From NCBI GenBank assembly GCA_013813875.1, contig JACCQZ010000165.1, positions 1 to 39,844 on the forward strand: a stretch of 39,844 nucleotides of DNA, read 5' to 3'. This stretch comes from Gemmatimonadales bacterium (GTDB taxonomy: Bacteria; Gemmatimonadota; Gemmatimonadetes; Gemmatimonadales; GWC2-71-9). The translations under genes and the position numbers were made by a program. Numbering within the stretch: position 1 is the stretch's first letter; each line of letters starts with the position of its first letter. Positions 32,228-39,844 of this stretch are shown piece by piece. Under the pieces are notes generated by a model. It was not told where the DNA came from, did not search any database, and was given only the letters and a program-made list of their open reading frames with translations.

Positions 32228-34831
32228 ATGCTAGTCCTGCACACCCTTGGTGAGCTCCGACTCGGCGGCGGCTGGACGGCGAAACTTTCGAGTCCCCGCA
32301 TAGCCCTCACGTTGCTGGCCTATCTGGCCCGCCGCTCACCACGACCGGTCAGCCGCGGTGAGCTTGCCGATCTGTTCTGGCGGGAGCGGGATGCAGCACG
32401 GGCGCGGCAATCGCTCCGCCAGGTTCTGCTCGAGCTGAAGCGGATCATCGGTGATGGGCTCGTGGCGGATACGGACCGGGTGTTCCTGACCCCGGGAGCT
32501 CTCGCGCTCGATGTGGTACGCTTCGAGGACGACGTTGCCGCGGGGCGATGGCAGGAGGCGGTGGAAGGCTGGCGCGGCGAGTTCCTGGCAAGCGCGGACA
32601 ACGTGGGAGGAGAAGATTTTCGACTCTGGCTCGAGGCGGAGCGCGAGGGTCAGCACCGTAGCCTGCGGGTCAGCTTCCGCGGTCTGATCGAACGAGCTCG
32701 AGCGAACGGCAACTGGCGGGAAGGCCTTGCCTTGGCTCAACGGTGGGTGGAACAGCTGCCGCTCGAGGAAGAAGGTCACCGGCATCTCATCCACCTGACC
32801 CACCTGGACGGCCATACCGTGGAGGCCCTGACTCTGTATGCCGCGTTTCACGCGAGGCTCCGGGCCGCGGACTCCGAGCCGACACCGGCATTTCTTCAGC
32901 TCGGCACGGCGCTCGAGCGCGATGCGGTGGGCGCCTCGGGACGCCGCACTCCCAGCTCCGCCGCACTCTTCACTCCCGACCTGACCGGCCGGGGCCACGC
33001 GCTGGCCGAACTGGAGGCGGTATGGCGCAGTGTCCGGGCGGGCACCCCCGCTACGGTTCTGGTCGAAGGCGAAGCGGGAATCGGGAAGAGCCGGTTCTGT
33101 GGCGAGTTCCTCCGGCGCCTCGCGTCCGAGACCCACGGTGCAACCATTCTTCGCGTGCGGGGATACGAAGCGGCTCCTCACGGCGCTCTTGCCGCGATCG
33201 CCGAGCTGGTGAATACCCTCGTGGCTGCACCGGGTGCATCGGGTGCATCACCCGCGGCGCTGGGAGAGATCGCCCGTCTCGCGTTGGCGATACGCGAACG
33301 CTTTCCATCTCTGCCCCAGCCTACGGGTCAGGGGCACGGACTGGAAGACGCTCTGGTCGAGCTCCTCGGCGCGGTCTCGGCGGAGAGACCGGTCGTCCTC
33401 TACTTCGACGACCTGCCGTCGGCCGACTCGGCCACTCAGCAGCTGCTGATGTCCGTGAGCGATCGGATCTCGACGGCGGTGCTCTTCCTGGTGACTGCTC
33501 TGACGGGAGAAGACCGGACGTCGGCGTACGTCGAGCTGGCCACTCGAGCCGGCGTCCGAAGGCTCAAGCTTCAGCCGCTCGCGCTGGGAGACATCGAAGT
33601 CCTCCTGGGATCAATGCTCGAGCTGGCGCCGTCTGCCAGGAACCATCTGGCCCAGCGCCTGCACGCCGAGACCGGTGGCAACCCGTTCTATATCATCGAG
33701 CTCACGGCCGCACTGGTGGACGATGGGCTGCTGTTGCCCACCGATGCCGGCGCCTGGCGTTTGGAGCCGTCGGAGACGGGGAGGCCTATTCCACTTCCGG
33801 CTACGATCCGTGAGGTCGTGGGCCGCCGGCTTGACCGCCTCAGCCTCGACTCCCGCACAGCCGTTGAAGCCGCCGCGGTCCTGGGGCGCGCGTTCGATCC
33901 GGCCCTGGTGCCTCTGGTTGTGGGTGTGGCACCGGCGACCCTGACGGGGGCGCTGGAGGAGTTGATCGCCCGGCGGATCGTCCGGGAGTGCACCGGCTCG
34001 CCTGGCGGCTACGAGTTCACCCACGAGATCATGCACCGGGTTGCCTACGATCTTCTCCCCGCTCCCCGGCGCGAGGCATTGCACCGCGCGGCCGCCCTGG
34101 CGTACCACCCTGACGCAGGTCTGGATCCCGGCGCCGAAAGAGCATTCAGCTACCACCAGGCGCAGGCCGGGCTCTCCTCTCGACCCGGGTGGCACCGGTC
34201 GAGCCGCCGGCGGATCCTGCTTGCGGCGCTGACTTCCGTCGTGGTCGTGGCCGGGGTCGGCGCCGGCCTGCTACGGAAGCAACAGCTTCCCTGGGATCTC
34301 CAACGGGTCGAAGTGGCGCCATTCGAGAATCAGACGGGAGACTCGTCGCTGGACGCGGTCGGGAGGATGGCTGCTGACTGGATCAATCGGGGTTGGCGCA
34401 GACGCGGCTGGTGGCCACCTCAACCGGTGGGGCGGGGCACTCGCCCAGGGCGGCGACGCTGGTACGGGGCCGGTTCTACGCCGATGGTGACAGCCTCCGG
34501 TTCCGGGCGGAGGCCCTTGATGCGCGCTCGGGCCAGATACTGTTCGTCCTCGATCCGGTCGCGGGCCCTCGCCCGAAACCCATGGATGCGATCGAGCGCG
34601 TCCGGCAGCGGGTCACCGCGGCGCTGGCCACCCACCTCAACCCGCGGCTCAGCGATTGGACCAGCGCCGCCAGCAAGCCCACCACACTCGAGGCATACCA
34701 GGAATACGCCTTGGGCGTCGAGCTCTTTCTCGAGCTCGACTACCGGGCCGCCATCTCGCATTACACCAGGGCGGCGCGGCTCGACCCCGATTTCAGTCTG
34801 GCGCAGCTGGACGCCGCGCTGGCGTACATGA
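32228..34831 (+). CDS. BTAD/SARP-type regulator with AAA ATPase domain, 5' part of a frameshifted gene
   Basis: The open frame from ATG 32228. Residues 1-235 are a BTAD regulator head: an OmpR-like DNA-binding half (SPRIALTLLAYLARRSPRPV, then SRGELADLFW) and a TPR-like BTAD half. Residues about 250-640 are an AAA ATPase with Walker A GEAGIGKS (281-288) and Walker B VVLYFDD. Residues 657-685 are a predicted membrane helix, and the chain then begins a TolB/FlgO-like segment (VEVAPFENQTGDSSLDAVGR). Near 34391 one base is missing in a GGGG run: the real sequence continues in the frame at 34393, while this frame goes on as unrelated Arg/Pro-rich residues to 34831. A ribosome site is not obvious. 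Residues after about 720 should be ignored. Confidence 0.8.
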   Translation: MLVLHTLGELRLGGGWTAKLSSPRIALTLLAYLARRSPRPVSRGELADLFWRERDAARARQSLRQVLLELKRIIGDGLVADTDRVFLTPGALALDVVRFEDDVAAGRWQEAVEGWRGEFLASADNVGGEDFRLWLEAEREGQHRSLRVSFRGLIERARANGNWREGLALAQRWVEQLPLEEEGHRHLIHLTHLDGHTVEALTLYAAFHARLRAADSEPTPAFLQLGTALERDAVGASGRRTPSSAALFTPDLTGRGHALAELEAVWRSVRAGTPATVLVEGEAGIGKSRFCGEFLRRLASETHGATILRVRGYEAAPHGALAAIAELVNTLVAAPGASGASPAALGEIARLALAIRERFPSLPQPTGQGHGLEDALVELLGAVSAERPVVLYFDDLPSADSATQQLLMSVSDRISTAVLFLVTALTGEDRTSAYVELATRAGVRRLKLQPLALGDIEVLLGSMLELAPSARNHLAQRLHAETGGNPFYIIELTAALVDDGLLLPTDAGAWRLEPSETGRPIPLPATIREVVGRRLDRLSLDSRTAVEAAAVLGRAFDPALVPLVVGVAPATLTGALEELIARRIVRECTGSPGGYEFTHEIMHRVAYDLLPAPRREALHRAAALAYHPDAGLDPGAERAFSYHQAQAGLSSRPGWHRSSRRRILLAALTSVVVVAGVGAGLLRKQQLPWDLQRVEVAPFENQTGDSSLDAVGRMAADWINRGWRRRGWWPPQPVGRGTRPGRRRWYGAGSTPMVTASGSGRRPLMRARARYCSSSIRSRALARNPWMRSSASGSGSPRRWPPTSTRGSAIGPAPPASPPHSRHTRNTPWASSSFSSSTTGPPSRITPGRRGSTPISVWRSWTPRWRT

Positions 34832-35847
34832 ATCTGGGGGAGTTCCGCGAAGCCGACTCGATCGGGCAGCTGGTGGGTCAGATGTCGGAGCGGCTTGCCC
34901 CATTCGACCGTTACTGGCTGCGGTGGATGCAGGCCCACCTGCGGGGAGACCGCGCCACCGCCCTCCAGGCTGTGCGTCAGGCGGCCGGTCTCACCGCAGG
35001 CTCGGAGGCCTGGTACCAGGTCGGCTACGAGGCCCGCGCATTGAACCGCCCACGGGAGGCGGTGGAGGCGCTCGGGCGATTGGACCCGGCCAAGGCAGGC
35101 GAGCAGGGCTGGTATCGCTATTGGAACCAGCTCACTACCGCGTACCACCTGATGGGGAAGCACCGCGAAGAACTCGAGGCCGGCCGGGCCGGCCGCCGGC
35201 AGTACCCCGACATCCTTCCCACGCTGGCGTACGAGGTCAGGGCGCTGGCTGCCCTCGGACAAACGGAGAGCGTGCCGCAGCGATTGGATGAGGCACTCTC
35301 GATGCCGTCCTACGATGGGTGGAACTCTGGGACTCTGCTGCAGACGGCGGCCGAGGAGCTGGAGGCGCACGGCCACACGGGACCGGCTCGAGACGCCCGG
35401 CGGCGATGGAAGACCTGGCTGGACAGTCGCCCGGCGGAGGAACGCGCGTCGGAGAGTCACCGATTTTCTCTTGGGCGACTCCTCCACCTGGAAGGCAACC
35501 TACCGGACGCGCGGGCGCTTTTTCTGAGCTTGGCAGCCGAGCACCCGGACAGCGTGAGCTACGCCGGCTATCTGGGCGTGCTGGCGGCGCGAGAGAACGA
35601 TGAAGTGGAGGCAGAGCGGATCGTCGGCTGGTTGGGCGCGCTCCACCGGCCGTATCAAGCCGGGCATCCAGCCTTGTGGCAGGCACGGATCGAGGCGCGG
35701 CTGGGACGAGCGGACCGGGCACTGGACCGGCTGGGCGAGGCGTTCGCGCGGGGGAGGCAGAGCGATCTGTGGCTGCACACCGACATTGATCTGGCGAGTC
35801 TGCGGGAACATCCGCGCTACCGGGCGCTCGCGCGGCCCAAGGACTGA
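34393..35847 (+). CDS. TPR-rich 3' part of the frameshifted BTAD-AAA regulator
   Basis: A 484-residue open frame that completes the upstream protein. Its first residues (AQTRLVATSTGG, then VRGRFYADGDSLRFRAEALD) complete the TolB/FlgO-like domain that the upstream frame begins. Residues about 95-470 are tandem TPR-like helices (YQEYALGVELFLELDYRAAI, FSLAQLDAALAYMNLGEFRE). The first codon is a TTG without a ribosome site, so separate translation is doubtful. The joined protein would be about 1,205 residues with DNA-binding, ATPase, membrane and TPR parts. The 3' end overlaps the convergent arginase-family gene by 31 bases. Confidence 0.78.
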   Translation: MAQTRLVATSTGGAGHSPRAATLVRGRFYADGDSLRFRAEALDARSGQILFVLDPVAGPRPKPMDAIERVRQRVTAALATHLNPRLSDWTSAASKPTTLEAYQEYALGVELFLELDYRAAISHYTRAARLDPDFSLAQLDAALAYMNLGEFREADSIGQLVGQMSERLAPFDRYWLRWMQAHLRGDRATALQAVRQAAGLTAGSEAWYQVGYEARALNRPREAVEALGRLDPAKAGEQGWYRYWNQLTTAYHLMGKHREELEAGRAGRRQYPDILPTLAYEVRALAALGQTESVPQRLDEALSMPSYDGWNSGTLLQTAAEELEAHGHTGPARDARRRWKTWLDSRPAEERASESHRFSLGRLLHLEGNLPDARALFLSLAAEHPDSVSYAGYLGVLAARENDEVEAERIVGWLGALHRPYQAGHPALWQARIEARLGRADRALDRLGEAFARGRQSDLWLHTDIDLASLREHPRYRALARPKD

Positions 35848-36710
35848 ATGAGGCTGTCGGTAAAGCTGCGGGCGATCCGTCCGTCCGGGTCGAGCGAGGG
35901 ATTGAAGATGGTGATGTCCCACCCCACAACGCGGCCCGCCGCGCGGAAGGTAGCCAGGACCACTTCGAGCTCGGCAAAGCTGAGCCCACCCGGCATGCGA
36001 TAATCCACTGCCGGCATCACCGCGTCGTCCACCACGTCGGCATCGAGGTGAACCCAGAAGCTCGCCGGACCATCGGCGCGGGCGAGGTGTGCCACCGCCG
36101 CGCTTGCGGCCGAGCCCGCGCCGGCACGCCGAACGTGGGTCAGGTCCATGGCGCGGAGTGCGGGGGGAAGTGCATCGCTCGCGTAGTCGGGATCGGCGCC
36201 TGCGTCCCGCATCGCGAACGCGACCACGTCCTCATCGCGCACCAGCGGATGCCGGCCCTCGAGATCGGTGAGGACGGCGGGACCGCGCCCGGTCACCAGC
36301 GCCAGATCCATCGAGGCGGCCTCGCCGTTCGGTTCGCGCTCGGGCCCGTAGAAATCCGAGTGCCCGTCAACGAACACCAGGCCCGAGCGCCCGCGGCGCC
36401 GGAGAGCGAGCATGGGGCCCATCAGGATGCTGCAGTCGCCGCCCAGCACGATGGGAACTTCGCCGCGGTCCAGCACCGCGCCGACGGCGTCGGCCAGCTG
36501 AGGCGTGTAGGTGGCGATACCGCGCGGGTTGAGCATCCCGGTTTCTGGATCGCGGGTCCCATCGTACTCCGGCGGCTCCACGCGGCCGGCCAGGCGGGCA
36601 TCGAGCCGGCGGGCCAGCCCGGCCGCGAGCAGCGCCTGGGGCAGAGCCTCTACGCCGGTGGGCCGCAGGCCCAGGATGGAGGGGGCTTCGATGATCGCGT
36701 AGTCGGACAT
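35817..36710 (-). CDS. Arginase/agmatinase/formiminoglutamase-family hydrolase
   Basis: A 297-residue ureohydrolase-fold enzyme. Manganese motifs: D115-G-H117-S-D119 and H221-L-D223-A-D225. The first motif is GGDCS (90-94) where classical enzymes have GGDHS, so one metal ligand is Cys93 instead of His. Arginase, agmatinase and formiminoglutamase activities cannot be separated by sequence here, and the substitution may mark a different substrate. The gene follows the phosphatase-superfamily gene by 4 bases on the same strand, so they are probably one operon. Its end overlaps the regulator's 3' end. Confidence 0.87.
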   Translation of the reverse strand: MSDYAIIEAPSILGLRPTGVEALPQALLAAGLARRLDARLAGRVEPPEYDGTRDPETGMLNPRGIATYTPQLADAVGAVLDRGEVPIVLGGDCSILMGPMLALRRRGRSGLVFVDGHSDFYGPEREPNGEAASMDLALVTGRGPAVLTDLEGRHPLVRDEDVVAFAMRDAGADPDYASDALPPALRAMDLTHVRRAGAGSAASAAVAHLARADGPASFWVHLDADVVDDAVMPAVDYRMPGGLSFAELEVVLATFRAAGRVVGWDITIFNPSLDPDGRIARSFTDSLIQSLGRASAR

Positions 36711-36714
36711 GCGA

Positions 36715-38184
36715 TCAGTCCGAGTGCCTCGCCGCGGGAATGCTCATCTCCAGTTCGCGGTTTCGCGGGAGCCAGACGGACGCGCCATCAATATCGGTCG
36801 GCAGCGGGCACCCCAGCCAGTCGAGCATCGCCGGGAAAAGATCCACGGTTCGGATCGGCATATCCGGCAGCGGGTGGCTGGACCAGAGCGGCGTCTGCAT
36901 GTGCGCCCGAATGAGGCTCCCATGTCCCGCCCGATGCTCCGGCACCTCGAACCGCCGGCGGAAATCGTACCCCTCACGCGCCACGACCAGGAGATCTCCG
37001 GTGCGAGGGGCGCGGAACTGATCGAGCAGGCAGGAGAGCGCGTCGGGATAGGGGGAGTTCCACGTCGCGTCCAGCCACTCCCGTTCGCTCGCCCTCTTTG
37101 GGCCGCCGAGGAAGAGAGGATCGCCCGAGGCCGGAGCGTAGACGATGGTTTCACCTTCTTGCCGGACTTGGGCGCGGCCTCGGTCGCTCTCCACCCAGAG
37201 GCCGCCGGCTTCCGACTCGCCCGCCACCAGTCCCACCGACGGCTCCGCCACCAACGCCGAGATCAGATCCACCTCGCTGCCGAACGCGGACGGCAGCCGC
37301 AGCTTTTCCACCGGCCAGCGATGCTCGCGCGCCTCGCCCGGCCGGGCATAGACCATCGCGGACCCATTGCCGGCTACCATGACCGCGGCCCGGGGTGCGG
37401 CCTCCCACAATACCGGATGGGAGAGAGTGGGCACACCGTGCCGGCGAAACCATTCCGGCAGGTCGAGGTGGGTGTGCACCGACGTGGCGCCGTGGTCGCT
37501 CACCAGGAGAATGAGCGTCGAGTCGAGCTCGCCCCGTTCAGCCAGCCGCTGGCGGACCCGGCCCACCGTCTCGTCCACTCTCCTGAGCGTGCGGTGCACC
37601 AGGGCAGAATCGGGGTCGCTCTGGTGGGTGCACCCGTCAACCGCCGGAAACTGGGCAAAGATGAACCGCCACTCTCGGTCAAGGGCCCGCAGCAGGTGGC
37701 GGGCGACGGCGTCGTCGGAGGGCTGATGCCACTGGGCGTAGTGCGCCAGCCCTCCCCAGAACCACCGTTCCCGCCGCGAAGGATCGCGGTCTGGTGGAAG
37801 GCCCCGGGTGACCGGGGTGAAGAGCCCCAGACTCTCGGGCACCAGCTCGAAGATGGTCCGAACCTCCGGCGCGAGGTCATGGTCCAGCAGCAGGGCCTGG
37901 TAGCCGCAGTAGCTGCGAACCGCGTCGCGATCGCGCCACCAGCGCCCCTGATAGGTGGCGCGGTCGAGCCAGCGAATCGAGGGTATGTTGCACCGGCCCG
38001 GAGTGCATCCGGTAAGGAACGGGAGGTAGGCCACGGTCGTGGTGGAGGGAAAGACCGTGATTGCCCGCCCGCGACCGCCTTTCTGGAGCATCAGCTCCAA
38101 CTGCGGCAGCTCCCCGGCTTCGAGCCGGGCCTCGGCGACGTCGGGCCGAAGCCCATCAACCAGCAGGAGGATGCAGCGAATCAC
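36715..38184 (-). CDS. Alkaline-phosphatase-superfamily phosphodiesterase/pyrophosphatase
   Basis: A 489-residue hydrolase of the nucleotide pyrophosphatase/phosphodiesterase type. Metal residue D10 is in LLLVDGLRPD, the nucleophile Thr is within FPSTTTVAYLPFLTG (T48-T50), a D/H pair is in AVDGCTHQSDPDS, and the second pair is in VSDHGATSVHTH. There is no signal peptide with the GTG start at 38184, which is chosen because GAGAGGAAG precedes it and the chain begins directly with the first strand; a longer exported form seems unlikely. It lies 4 bases upstream of the arginase-family gene. The substrate is unknown. Confidence 0.86.
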   Translation of the reverse strand: MIRCILLLVDGLRPDVAEARLEAGELPQLELMLQKGGRGRAITVFPSTTTVAYLPFLTGCTPGRCNIPSIRWLDRATYQGRWWRDRDAVRSYCGYQALLLDHDLAPEVRTIFELVPESLGLFTPVTRGLPPDRDPSRRERWFWGGLAHYAQWHQPSDDAVARHLLRALDREWRFIFAQFPAVDGCTHQSDPDSALVHRTLRRVDETVGRVRQRLAERGELDSTLILLVSDHGATSVHTHLDLPEWFRRHGVPTLSHPVLWEAAPRAAVMVAGNGSAMVYARPGEAREHRWPVEKLRLPSAFGSEVDLISALVAEPSVGLVAGESEAGGLWVESDRGRAQVRQEGETIVYAPASGDPLFLGGPKRASEREWLDATWNSPYPDALSCLLDQFRAPRTGDLLVVAREGYDFRRRFEVPEHRAGHGSLIRAHMQTPLWSSHPLPDMPIRTVDLFPAMLDWLGCPLPTDIDGASVWLPRNRELEMSIPAARHSD

Positions 38185-38256
38185 CAGCTTCCTCTCGGGG
38201 TGCTGCGAAGGGTAGAGTTCCGGCATGCACGGCAACCCCGACAATCTAGGTGGGTC

Positions 38257-38778
38257 ATGGAGATGATGATGAGCCGGCGTTGCAAGACCGCGAGGAGAGT
38301 GGGAGCCGCCGCGGCAGTGGCGGCAGTGCTGCTGGGGCCTCCGTCGCTCGCCGCTCAGCGGGCCGGCGGGCCGGCGGAGCGGCTCGGCTGGCTGGCCGGG
38401 TGTTGGAGCGACGTGAGCGGCGACCGCGTCACCGAAGAGCACTGGATGGGACCGCGTGGAGGCATGCTGCTCGGCGGGAGCCGAACCGTCGCGGGAGGAC
38501 GGACGGTGGCCTACGAGCAGGTGCGGGTGTTCGAGCGCGGCGGCGTGCTGGTGTTCAACGCCAGACCGTCGGGTCAGGCGGAGGCCGAGTTCGCTCAGGT
38601 CGAGCTGACCGACTCGGCGGTCGCGTTCGAGAATCCGAAGCACGATTTTCCCCAGCGGGTCGTCTACCGGCTGCGGAGTGACGGATCGCTGGCGGCGCGA
38701 ATCGAAGGGACGCAGGGCGGGGAGCGCCGAGCGGTGGATTTTCCGATGCGGCGGGTGGCGTGCGCGGGAGGGGGGTAG
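38257..38778 (+). CDS. Secreted DUF6265-family protein
   Basis: A 173-residue exported protein. The signal peptide is residues 1-33 (ending SLAAQ), with AGGTGG upstream of the ATG. The mature part begins LGWLAGCWSD and carries TEEHWMGPRGGMLLGGSR and FENPKHDFPQRVVYRL, the pattern of DUF6265, a small beta-rich (lipocalin-like) family. Its function is unknown. It is divergent from the phosphatase-superfamily gene with 72 bases between. Confidence 0.85.
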   Translation: MEMMMSRRCKTARRVGAAAAVAAVLLGPPSLAAQRAGGPAERLGWLAGCWSDVSGDRVTEEHWMGPRGGMLLGGSRTVAGGRTVAYEQVRVFERGGVLVFNARPSGQAEAEFAQVELTDSAVAFENPKHDFPQRVVYRLRSDGSLAARIEGTQGGERRAVDFPMRRVACAGGG

Positions 38779-38932
38779 GGACGCCGAGCGCTTCGGCCAG
38801 GAGCGCTTCGACCGCGGAGTTAGCCTGGCCACCTCCGGCGGGAGCACTCGCTCGTACCTTGAGGACATCGCCTAGCCATCCCGCAATGCAGTCACGCGAA
38901 GACGCGGGCAACACTTTGAGCGACAGTCGCGT
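38777..38932 (-). pseudogene. Truncated DUF167 (YggU) family fragment
   Basis: Read on the minus strand, this gives RLSLKVLPASSRDCIAGWLG, then DVLKVRASAP and ANSAVEALLAEALGVP, a clear DUF167 domain that stops before the last strand and helix. There is no start codon or ribosome site at its beginning, and downstream the frame runs antisense into the DUF6265 gene. It is therefore a remnant, cut at the point where that gene ends. Confidence 0.6.
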
Positions 38933-39460
38933 CCCGGCCTCCGACTTGGACCGCGAGCCTCTGGGCTTCAACGTGCTGTGCCGTCGGGGCGCGTGGCCGG
39001 ACCGGCGAAGATAGCCGGAGGTGGCGAGCGTAACCGTCTCGGAAGGGGATCTCCTTGAGCAACGTGCACCTCCGCCTCGATTCACCCCGTCGTGATGATA
39101 TGCATGGCACAGCTCACCACCACTGCGGTGTCCAGCCAAGCCGCAATCCCGCCGCTCCTAGACGTTAGAACTCAATGTCCCAACAAGCGCCTAACGAGCA
39201 GGCGTATAGCCTGTAGGTTCTCAGGCAAGGGGTGCCCCCCGGCTTCCGCGGGGAGGGCTCAGCCCTAGCGCGTCTGGCTCCCCACGTATGGATATGGTAC
39301 ACAAGCCCCGCTCGGCGTTACTGACCGGGAACATGTGAGGATATGGGATGGGCTGGGTTTCGCTGTGCATCAGCTCGGGGATTTCCATCCCTTTGCGTCC
39401 CGCCTTGGCGCCCTGCACTGTATCAAGAAGTACCTGGCGCGTTGAACGATGTACTGCGGG
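38933..39460. other. Non-coding stretch before the tRNA cluster
   Basis: I see no supported gene here. Open frames exist on both strands but have no family resemblance or ribosome sites. A GTTAGAA...CCTAAC pair near 39165-39195 recalls integron attachment-site ends but is in the wrong order. The stretch may be decayed DNA next to the tRNA genes. Confidence 0.5.
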
Positions 39461-39497
39461 TGAGAACAAGAAGCGCCGCATCCGGAAGGATGACGGC
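39461..39497 (-). terminator. Rho-independent terminator of the tRNA cluster
   Basis: On the minus strand: GCCG-T-CATCC, loop TTCC, GGATG-CGGC, a 9-bp stem with one bulge, followed by the T-rich run GCTTCTTGTTCTC. It lies 14 bases after the tRNA-Pro gene, where the tRNA transcript should end. Confidence 0.6.
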
Positions 39498-39510
39498 GTC
39501 TCGGTTTCGA

Positions 39511-39585
39511 TCGGGGCGCCGGGATTTGAACCCGGGACCTCCTGCTCCCGAAGCAGGCGCGCTAACCGGGCTGCGCTACGCCCCG
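39511..39585 (-). tRNA. tRNA-Pro (anticodon CGG)
   Basis: A complete 75-base cloverleaf. The acceptor stem CGGGGCG pairs with CGCCCCG, the anticodon stem is CCTGC/GCAGG with loop TTCGGGA (anticodon CGG), and the T-arm is CCGGG-TTCAAAT-CCCGG. Discriminator A; CCA is not encoded. It is the last gene of the minus-strand tRNA cluster. Confidence 0.95.
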
Positions 39586-39718
39586 TGGGCGATGAGAGGG
39601 GCAAATGTAACCGGGTACTCTGCGATTGGCATCCCCACGCCTCTCGCTCTCGAGTCCATTCCAGCAAAAAACCGCCCCGGCGATTTGCCGTGGCGGCGTC
39701 GTGTGAGCAGGGAGAAAA

Positions 39719-39792
39719 TGCGCCCTGAGGGACTCGAACCCCCAACCTTTTGATCCGTAGTCAAATGCTCTATCCAATTGAGCTAAGGGCGC
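39719..39792 (-). tRNA. tRNA-Arg (anticodon ACG)
   Basis: A complete 74-base cloverleaf. The acceptor GCGCCCT pairs with AGGGCGC, and the anticodon stem TTTGA/TCAAA has loop CTACGGA (anticodon ACG, expected to be edited to ICG). The T-arm is GGGGG-TTCGAGT-CCCTC with one G-T pair. CCA is not encoded. It lies 7 bases after the tRNA-Val gene and 133 before tRNA-Pro. Confidence 0.95.
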
Positions 39793-39799
39793 GGCCCGA

Positions 39800-39844
39800 T
39801 GGGCGGTACAAGACTCGAACTTGTGACCTCCACGATGTCAACGT
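39800..39844 (-). tRNA. tRNA-Val (anticodon GAC), cut by the window end
   Basis: The 3' part of a tRNA: anticodon loop TTGACAT (anticodon GAC), stem half CGTGG, variable AGGTC, T-arm ACAAG-TTCGAGT-CTTGT and acceptor half ACCGCCC with discriminator A. The 5' part is outside the window. Confidence 0.85.

Noticed and set aside
39165-39205. GTTAGAA and CCTAACG pair resembling integron attachment-site ends
   Set aside because: The two elements are in reverse order for a single attC site, with no cassette gene or integrase in the window.
39221-39745. A 174-codon minus-strand open frame over the tRNA-Pro gene
   Set aside because: It reads through a tRNA, which gives the well-known spurious peptide REQEVPGSNPGAP, and has no other protein resemblance.
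1-39844. CRISPR arrays, insertion sequences, rRNA genes or a replication origin
   Set aside because: No regular direct repeats with spacers, no transposase or integrase frames, no rRNA-like sequence and no DnaA-box cluster were seen.

Overview
The window comes from a high-GC bacterial chromosome. The gene content is typical of Gemmatimonadota: many secreted S12 serine hydrolases, N-acyl-D-amino-acid deacylase lipoproteins, a BTAD/AAA/TPR regulator and small glycine-zipper membrane proteins. That assignment is inference from content; there is no rRNA or other phylogenetic marker here.

Region 1 (about 1-23,540) is one functional theme: breakdown of D-amino-acid-containing peptides, probably from peptidoglycan, and recovery of the amino acids. 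A GntR/FCD regulator (3015-3758) sits among secreted or lipid-anchored hydrolases. These are an S12 hydrolase fused to a VanX-type D-Ala-D-Ala dipeptidase (88-2613), further S12 hydrolases (3763-5475, 5528-7546 and three in a row at 15171-20409), and two D-aminoacylase-family lipoproteins (7560-9173, 20418-22157). On the minus strand, 15028-10472 is a tightly overlapping four-gene operon: an N-succinylamino-acid racemase-like enzyme, an APC amino-acid permease, a GNAT acyltransferase-like protein and an M20D amidohydrolase. Racemase, GNAT and M20 together match the known succinylation-racemisation-desuccinylation route that turns D-amino acids irreversibly into L-amino acids.

Three perfect TGTATACA palindromes (2724, 5529, 15058) match the general FadR-type GntR operator. 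Each lies in the intergenic region that serves these transcription units, so the whole set looks like a local regulon. The plus-strand peptidase operon ends with PhzF-like and deaminase genes. A NTF2-like protein and a VOC protein (9294-10390) lie between and have no clear link.

Region 2 (23,540-32,110) is mixed. It holds a degraded outer-membrane efflux remnant, a PQQ-type sugar dehydrogenase lipoprotein, two related glycine-zipper proteins, an ATP-grasp protein divergent from a cysteate-synthase-like/class III aminotransferase pair, an envelope gene pair (Met-rich OmpA-like protein plus beta-barrel-like protein) and an 81-residue protein.

Region 3 (32,228-38,778) has a large BTAD-AAA-TM-TPR regulator split by a one-base frameshift, an arginase-family hydrolase with a changed metal ligand, an alkaline-phosphatase-superfamily hydrolase and a DUF6265 lipocalin-like secreted protein.

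Region 4 (38,779-39,844) has no intact protein gene. It contains a truncated DUF167 fragment on the minus strand, then a minus-strand tRNA cluster (Val-GAC cut by the window end, Arg-ACG, Pro-CGG) with a clear rho-independent terminator.
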